This document shows, piece after piece, positions 60,535 to 64,000 of a stretch of DNA of 64,000 nt. The stretch is from Lingula anatina (lineage: Eukaryota; Brachiopoda; Lingulata; Lingulida; Lingulidae). The notes beneath the pieces were generated by a model, which worked only from the letters and a program-made list of their open reading frames with translations, was not told the origin of the DNA and did no database searches. Position numbers and translations under genes: made by a program. The stretch spans positions 89,489-153,488 of the forward strand of contig NW_019775961.1 of the NCBI RefSeq assembly GCF_001039355.2, in the 5' to 3' direction. The stretch's first letter is position 1. The number at the start of each line of letters is the position of its first letter.

Positions 60535-63500
60535 GAACTTTATAAGAAATATCACCATGAATTATTGTTAACTGATTTTCACAGTATGTCTTCTCTTGCA
60601 GTTTATGCTCCAGATTAGCCTGTCACAGTTAAAGTTGACCAAGATTGTGACCTTGACCCCATATTTCATGGTGGTGAACAGCACCCAGATGGCGCTGAAG
60701 TACAGGGAACAAACCAGCGGAGAAGATGAGTGGATAGAGGCTGCAGCAGGAGACGTGAGTATTGTTGATATATTTGAAGACCATGTTGTAACACAATGGG
60801 ACACCTTGTCAACAGTTAATGATAATTTTAGAAGTTGGTGACTACTTATATGTTTAATGAGAATAATTTGATGCTAAACAATATTTTAACATACCCTATG
60901 TAAAGTCTTATAAAAAAGAATTCCTAGAGATGCCAAAAAAAAAGCAATTATCATGTATTTGTCTTCCTTATTAAGTGCCATGCCTTCTGGCCCAAAACAG
61001 ACAGTATGAAGCTGACAGTGAAGTACCTTGACAGCAACGTGTCTTCCTTCTACTTCAGTATCAAACAGACATGCACAACTGTACTCAGGATGAGCAAAGG
61101 GGTAAAGGGAGAGGTTTGGTTCTTTCTAAGTGAAAATACCATATTTCAGATAAGACAAGTAGACAATTGTAAAATGAAAAGAAAAACATTTGATATCATA
61201 TTGTCAGTGACTAACCAGATGCATTATCTTGCAGCAGTTAAGTTCCGTGAGATGTGAGAAGTTGGCTGAATGCTTGTTTTTCTTCCAGACTGCCCTCACA
61301 GTGGGGGTATCTGGTGGCACAGAAACCCCCAAAACAGTAACATTCCAGGATTACAGACCAGGAGATGCACCAGTCAGAATTGAAAACCTCTGTGAGGATG
61401 TCTTCCTCAAGATTCACCAAAAGTAAACCATCTCTCTGTCAGTTTGTGGTTGTGTTTTGTGTTGTGTATTTTGTATATTGTATAATCCCTTTCTTTTTTA
61501 TTGTAATTAGTAATACAATCACTTTACTGTACTTATGATTGAAATTAATGAAGTACATGTACAGTAGTATCCTTACTGCCAGTATGTCAATATGTTGAAT
61601 GGTTGTCATATGCCACTGTTAAACTATAATATAGTGATGTCATGTCTTAATAAACATTGTCTTTGTGTATTAAATACAGTAAGAATGTATTTTTAGGGAC
61701 CAGAGCCAGGTTCTACTGTTGTCTGCCAACCAGTCCATGCTTTACACTTGGGACGACCCCACAGCTCCCAGAATTCTTCAGTGGAATCTGTATAATAGGA
61801 AGAGGAGTGGATATGAGGCAATAATTACCACAGTATGTAACAGACTCAGATCTTACAATATTCACAACAAAGTAAATTTTGTGAAAATTTTTTTCTCAAA
61901 TTTATTTGACTTCAAAGGTTCAATTAAATAATGACATAGCAAGTATGATTAAAGATACTTTTCATGCCTTGTATAAATACACTTGTTAGTTTTCATTTCA
62001 ACATTTGGTGTTGATGGTATTACCAGGATGGTTATGGAGAGGTCAAACTTGATGTCCAGACAGTGAGGAACAGCAGTGAGGGGCACAATGGGGCTTCCGG
62101 AGATGCAGTGGACAGCAGCAGCCCAGAAGGTACAAATAGCTACACCAGGTGTAGTCTGCTGTAGGGAAACAAACTGAATGTTTTGCTATGGAGAAAAATG
62201 AGATAGTGGAATTTTGAAAGATTGTTAAAAAAATACTAAATGCTGATTTGAAATCAAGTAAATATTACATGTACATGTATAAGAGCAAAAAGATTAATGT
62301 ATATTCAGTCATATAGAAACATTCTGTATTTAGTTTTAACTAACATCAGTATCTATTAAAAGATGTCTAAAGACTCATCAAATTTGCTGTCTTGCAGATG
62401 ATACCGAGCTGGATGATGTTGATTTCCCCCTAATTCATAGAACACGCACAGACAAAGTGGCCATGTTCTGGGTGTCCTACCTGGATGGCCTACAGAGGGT
62501 GCTGCTATTCACTCAGGATGAGAGGATTGCCAAGAAAGCTAGGAAGGTGAGATATTCACGGAAAACACAAATCTAGTTTCTTTCCTGAAATGTTAGCATC
62601 TATTCCAGCATCCTGATTAATTATGCTTTTTTTGTTACTTAAACTTCAGTGCCTTTTTTCTTTTTGGTTGTTGATCCTTTTGTCTAGTTTTCAACAGTTT
62701 ACATATAATTTTCCACATTTATATGTTGTATTAGAGCACTTTCACAGTTTTACTTCTTAAATAAACCAGGTTCACAAAATTCTGCGTCCAATACAGGAGG
62801 TAAAAAAAATATGCTGTGCTTCATGCCTTCCCTAATGTCCACCTGTTAAATATGTACATACAGTGCAGTGTATTAAAAGTTACTGTCAGAGTTTACCAAT
62901 ATAATTTGCCTCAAAGTCCACAACAATTCCACGGCATGCCAACCCTTTCAACTTATTTGTATGTGAAATTTAAGTCTATTGCCTTTTTAAAACCAAGAGA
63001 TGCTTACTAGTCAACAGTTTGTACTTTGCATTTGCCTCAATTTTGAGAGTTCCAGTGTGTTTGATTGGCTTGGCAATAAACCAGTTTTTATTGCCCTACC
63101 AACTAGCATGATGTAAGAAGTTTTTTTTGAGAATTTGCCTTCCTGCCTTGAAACAAAGATAAGTGATTTGCATTAGTGAAAATCTTTGAGATTTTGCTAG
63201 TGTGGGTTTGTAAAAATAACAACAATTTTAATGTTCTATAAGTTGTAGTCAATGGCATATGATTATGCCTGTCTTTTTTTTTACTGTTACATGTTTGATT
63301 TAGGATTTTCAATTTTGAATCACTACATGTGATTTTTTAAAGTATGAAGAATCTCAACAAAGTTACTGTCACAAATAAGAAAATTAGGTAAAAGTTTTAT
63401 TTTGAATTTTTTTTACAGGCCAATGAGGCAGAACAGGCATCATTAGCTTTCTTCTTGTCCTTAGATGGCGTAGGATTGTCCCTGATCAATAAGTAAGTCT

Positions 63501-64000
63501 TTTAAAACCTATATTTCATTTCATCAATCATGTTTAAGTTTTCTTTTAAAAGACAAAATTGGCTTTTTCCCTAAATATATCATTTAAATGTAAAAGTTAA
63601 TCTTACATATAATATAAAAACGGAATTGTTTTCTTATTTTTACAGGCAGTATTTGGAGGTTGCTTTTGTCAGTCTGTCGTCTGCTCCAACCATTTGGGAG
63701 GTGGAGGTGAATGGGAAGTGGAAGGCTCTTAATGTGGAGCTAGCCACATGGTTAGAGGATAAATATTTCAGTGGAGAAAATACTGTCAGTCTAGAAGACT
63801 TTGTGGAGGTACAGCAGGATTATTGCAATATTTAATAGATGATATTTACAGATGAAAATGAGCTGTTTTTATTAGTTTATATCAAGCAGAGAATATTCAA
63901 TATTAAGCAGTAGGTGGGACAGTGTCTTTTTGCAATCTTTTTACTTTATAATCTGTGAGGTCAAGACAGATCATGCACTCATTTCCACTACATCTCAGGT
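30283..64000 (+). CDS. VPS13: VPS13A/C-type bridge-like lipid transfer protein (3' end beyond window)
   Basis: VPS13 proteins form long hydrophobic grooves that move bulk phospholipid between organelles at contact sites. Sixty-six coding exons were joined without a phase conflict, giving 8,772 coding bases (2,924 codons); human VPS13A and VPS13C have about 3,170 and 3,750 residues, so the C-terminal part lies outside the window. A candidate acceptor for exon 67 ends at 63998. The A/C type is favoured over B or D by IPWSSL in the N-terminal region, by the NIRKWWKYA block and by the LSPEEKEELYKGIGY to YVAHKV block. Whether it is orthologous to A, to C or to their common ancestor is not settled. 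Exon coordinates follow in five segment entries. Confidence 0.93.
30600..30634. repeat. CA-dinucleotide microsatellite in VPS13 intron 1
   Basis: A near-pure CA tract with one AAA interruption. Confidence 0.8.
30810..33157. other. VPS13 intron 2
   Basis: No further exon is required by phase. It holds the 149-bp candidate MITE at 30898-31046; the remainder is AT-rich with short open frames of no recognisable family (for example 32387-32695). Confidence 0.55.
30898..31046. mobile_element. Candidate 149-bp MITE in VPS13 intron 2
   Basis: CAGGGTGCAGA at 30898-30908 is exactly inverted at 31036-31046. The interior is non-coding. No convincing target duplication is visible at the edges, so the call is tentative. 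Confidence 0.45.
36295..36475 (+). repeat. Tandem duplication of an intron end and exon start (VPS13 exon 7)
   Basis: About 101-102 bases containing GATCATGTTTCCTTTCA, a pyrimidine tract, the AG acceptor and CTGGCATGGATGAAAGA occur twice. The second copy leads into real exon 7 (36453). The first (acceptor ending 36350) runs into a stop after ...MKESN. Confidence 0.8.
37962..38201. mobile_element. TTAA-type MITE in VPS13 intron 9
   Basis: The left end GGTGCATTCCCAATGA and the right end (reverse complement AGAATGCTTTCCCAATGA) are inverted repeats that extend about 50 bases inward to CCAACTCC. The flanks are TTAG (37958-37961, one change from TTAA) and TTAA (38202-38205). It resembles the element at 24068-24281. 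Confidence 0.66.
38532..45215 (+). CDS. VPS13: VPS13 exons 10-24, with FFAT-like motif
   Basis: Residues about 293-884. Exons: 38532-38713, 39150-39294, 39562-39691, 39900-39997, 40265-40401, 41807-41898, 42175-42296, 42646-42786, 43033-43100, 43345-43423, 43623-43710, 43906-44023, 44253-44415, 44742-44895 and 45158-45215. Family blocks seen: RYRKYRPSASLKGNIRKWW, then a lysine-rich stretch into GSFWDWWSSSGDSEDE, LSPEEKEELYKGIGY, YVAHKVNLHLKSSTLSL and VVDLGTLKIES. A basic loop (KPKKKKPGAAG) in exon 23 precedes KFYDAED in exon 24 (residues 866-872), followed by an acidic run. This fits the FFAT motif through which VPS13A and VPS13C bind VAP proteins on the endoplasmic reticulum. Confidence 0.9.
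41388..41632. mobile_element. Foldback MITE (PIF/Harbinger-like) in VPS13 intron 14
   Basis: Two arms of about 120 bases are near-perfect reverse complements, beginning GGCTTCGTTCACATGCAATG and ending with its inverse, with only a few differences around the centre (about 41505-41515) and one indel near CCCGCCGCG/CGCTGCGGG. TTA flanks both ends (41385-41387 and 41633-41635), the 3-bp target duplication typical of PIF/Harbinger elements. The transcript of this intron would fold into one long hairpin. Confidence 0.85.
45497..52094 (+). CDS. VPS13: VPS13 exons 25-42: central groove region
   Basis: Residues about 884-1845, in small exons separated by introns of mostly 150-500 bases. Exons: 45497-45735, 45937-46010, 46249-46504, 46748-46858, 47095-47198, 47361-47399, 47571-47681, 47970-48268, 48487-48631, 48960-49220, 49434-49603, 49864-49973, 50062-50351, 50485-50601, 50799-50954, 51178-51274, 51499-51674 and 51966-52094. 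The sequence alternates hydrophobic beta-type stretches with charged loops (for example VRGRVKEPEVVLFASP in exon 37, a repeated theme of the groove in VPS13A/C). A serine- and lysine-rich loop ends exon 27 and an acidic one is in exon 34. Exon 42 ends in the PWEVLIK block. Confidence 0.9.
52538..55730 (+). CDS. VPS13: VPS13 exons 43-46: duplicated cassette exon and acidic linker
   Basis: Exons: 52538-52609, 53721-53943, 54464-54700 and 55582-55730 (residues about 1846-2072). Exon 43 is 72 bases, phase 0 on both sides, and reads LVAARGHPIACDVEDE. Exon 44 begins LIRAKSHPISCNYDEN. The two starts are clearly related, so exon 43 looks like a duplicated copy of the start of exon 44 that can be included or skipped without changing frame. 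Exons 44-46 then encode a serine- and acid-rich linker (SDSSESEENDTETD, SSDSDADVSDIEEEEEDD, GGGEEEEEN), and exon 46 ends in the ordered VVNSKDKLLLNLTPVAMN. Whether exon 43 is used cannot be told from DNA. Confidence 0.8.
56087..63808 (+). CDS. VPS13: VPS13 exons 47-66: VAB adaptor-binding domain
   Basis: Residues about 2073-2924. Exons: 56087-56200, 56474-56565, 56855-57041, 57216-57293, 57550-57630, 57909-58102, 58365-58482, 58763-58900, 59106-59192, 59385-59618, 59989-60072, 60199-60309, 60602-60754, 60976-61101, 61289-61422, 61697-61832, 62027-62129, 62398-62546, 63419-63492 and 63646-63808. The VAB domain docks organelle adaptors. Six repeats can be seen, each with the conserved Asn: YNHLGLPVEV (about 2095), LWNHMSVAVDI (2259), HNYLPYQMTY (2394), NKTGLPVQFR (2504), VNSTQMALKY (2604) and ENLCEDVFLKI (2704). 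After it come VSYLDGLQRVLLFTQD and WEVEVNGKWKAL, the family sequence leading to the C-terminal region. The ATG-binding and PH-like ends lie outside the window. Confidence 0.91.
57703..57798. repeat. Two-copy 48-bp tandem duplication in VPS13 intron 51
   Basis: Units at 57703-57750 and 57751-57798 are identical for 38 bases beginning AGTAAGTTGCAATTTATG and then diverge. Confidence 0.8.
60384..60532. repeat. CA-dinucleotide microsatellite in VPS13 intron 58
   Basis: Interrupted CA repeats, then an uninterrupted AC run of about 60 bases ending at 60532. An ambiguous base lies at 60439. The histidine- and threonine-rich frames seen here are artefacts of the repeat. Confidence 0.9.

Noticed and set aside
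60281-60618. Overlapping His/Thr-rich open frames on both strands
   Set aside because: They are translations of a CA dinucleotide repeat in a VPS13 intron, beyond the exon end at 60309 and before the exon start at 60602.

Overview
The window is animal nuclear DNA, AT-rich and intron-rich. Its genes are split into short exons with GT-AG splice sites, and the space between exons holds many DNA transposons and miniature inverted-repeat elements (MITEs). A Ngaro/DIRS-type retrotransposon, a fibrinogen-related lectin-like gene, a hAT element, polyamine and mitochondrial housekeeping genes and scattered TACATGTA microsatellites together suggest a marine invertebrate, perhaps a lophotrochozoan. The species cannot be named from the sequence. 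Nothing bacterial or viral was recognised.

Layout. 1-3356: 3' part of a tyrosine-recombinase retrotransposon (reverse transcriptase, RNase H, frameshifted recombinase), ending in a split direct repeat that carries one extra unit. 4244-6997: the 5' half of a fibrinogen-domain (FReD) gene on +, with a decayed Tc1/mariner element in an intron. 9214-12172: a hAT transposon with terminal inverted repeats and an apparently intact two-exon transposase on -. 12.2-16.5 kb: repeat-rich ground with a SAMHD1-like relic, unassigned exon-like pieces and an inverted-repeat cluster. 16526-19077: the last five exons of AMD1 (S-adenosylmethionine decarboxylase) on +. 19.4-21.4 kb: two more non-autonomous elements. 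23915-26289: complete CLYBL (citramalyl-CoA lyase) on -. 30283-64000 and beyond: a VPS13A/C-type bridge-like lipid transfer protein on +. Sixty-six coding exons were joined here with consistent phase, giving about 2,924 residues before the window ends inside the gene.

The genes do not form a pathway. CLYBL and VPS13 are head to head across about 4 kb and may share a promoter region; both are linked in other animals to mitochondria or their contacts. VPS13 is the best-resolved part: an N-terminal chorein region, an FFAT-like VAP-binding motif, an acidic linker next to a duplicated cassette exon, and a VAB domain with six repeats each keeping its asparagine.

Limits. Exon borders were placed by eye from splice signals, reading phase and remembered family patterns, with no alignment or transcript. 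Both FReD (3' half) and AMD1 (5' half) are incomplete although flanking DNA is present. Three single ambiguous bases (13599, 16462, 60439) lie in or beside repeats and may mark places where sequence was lost in assembly.
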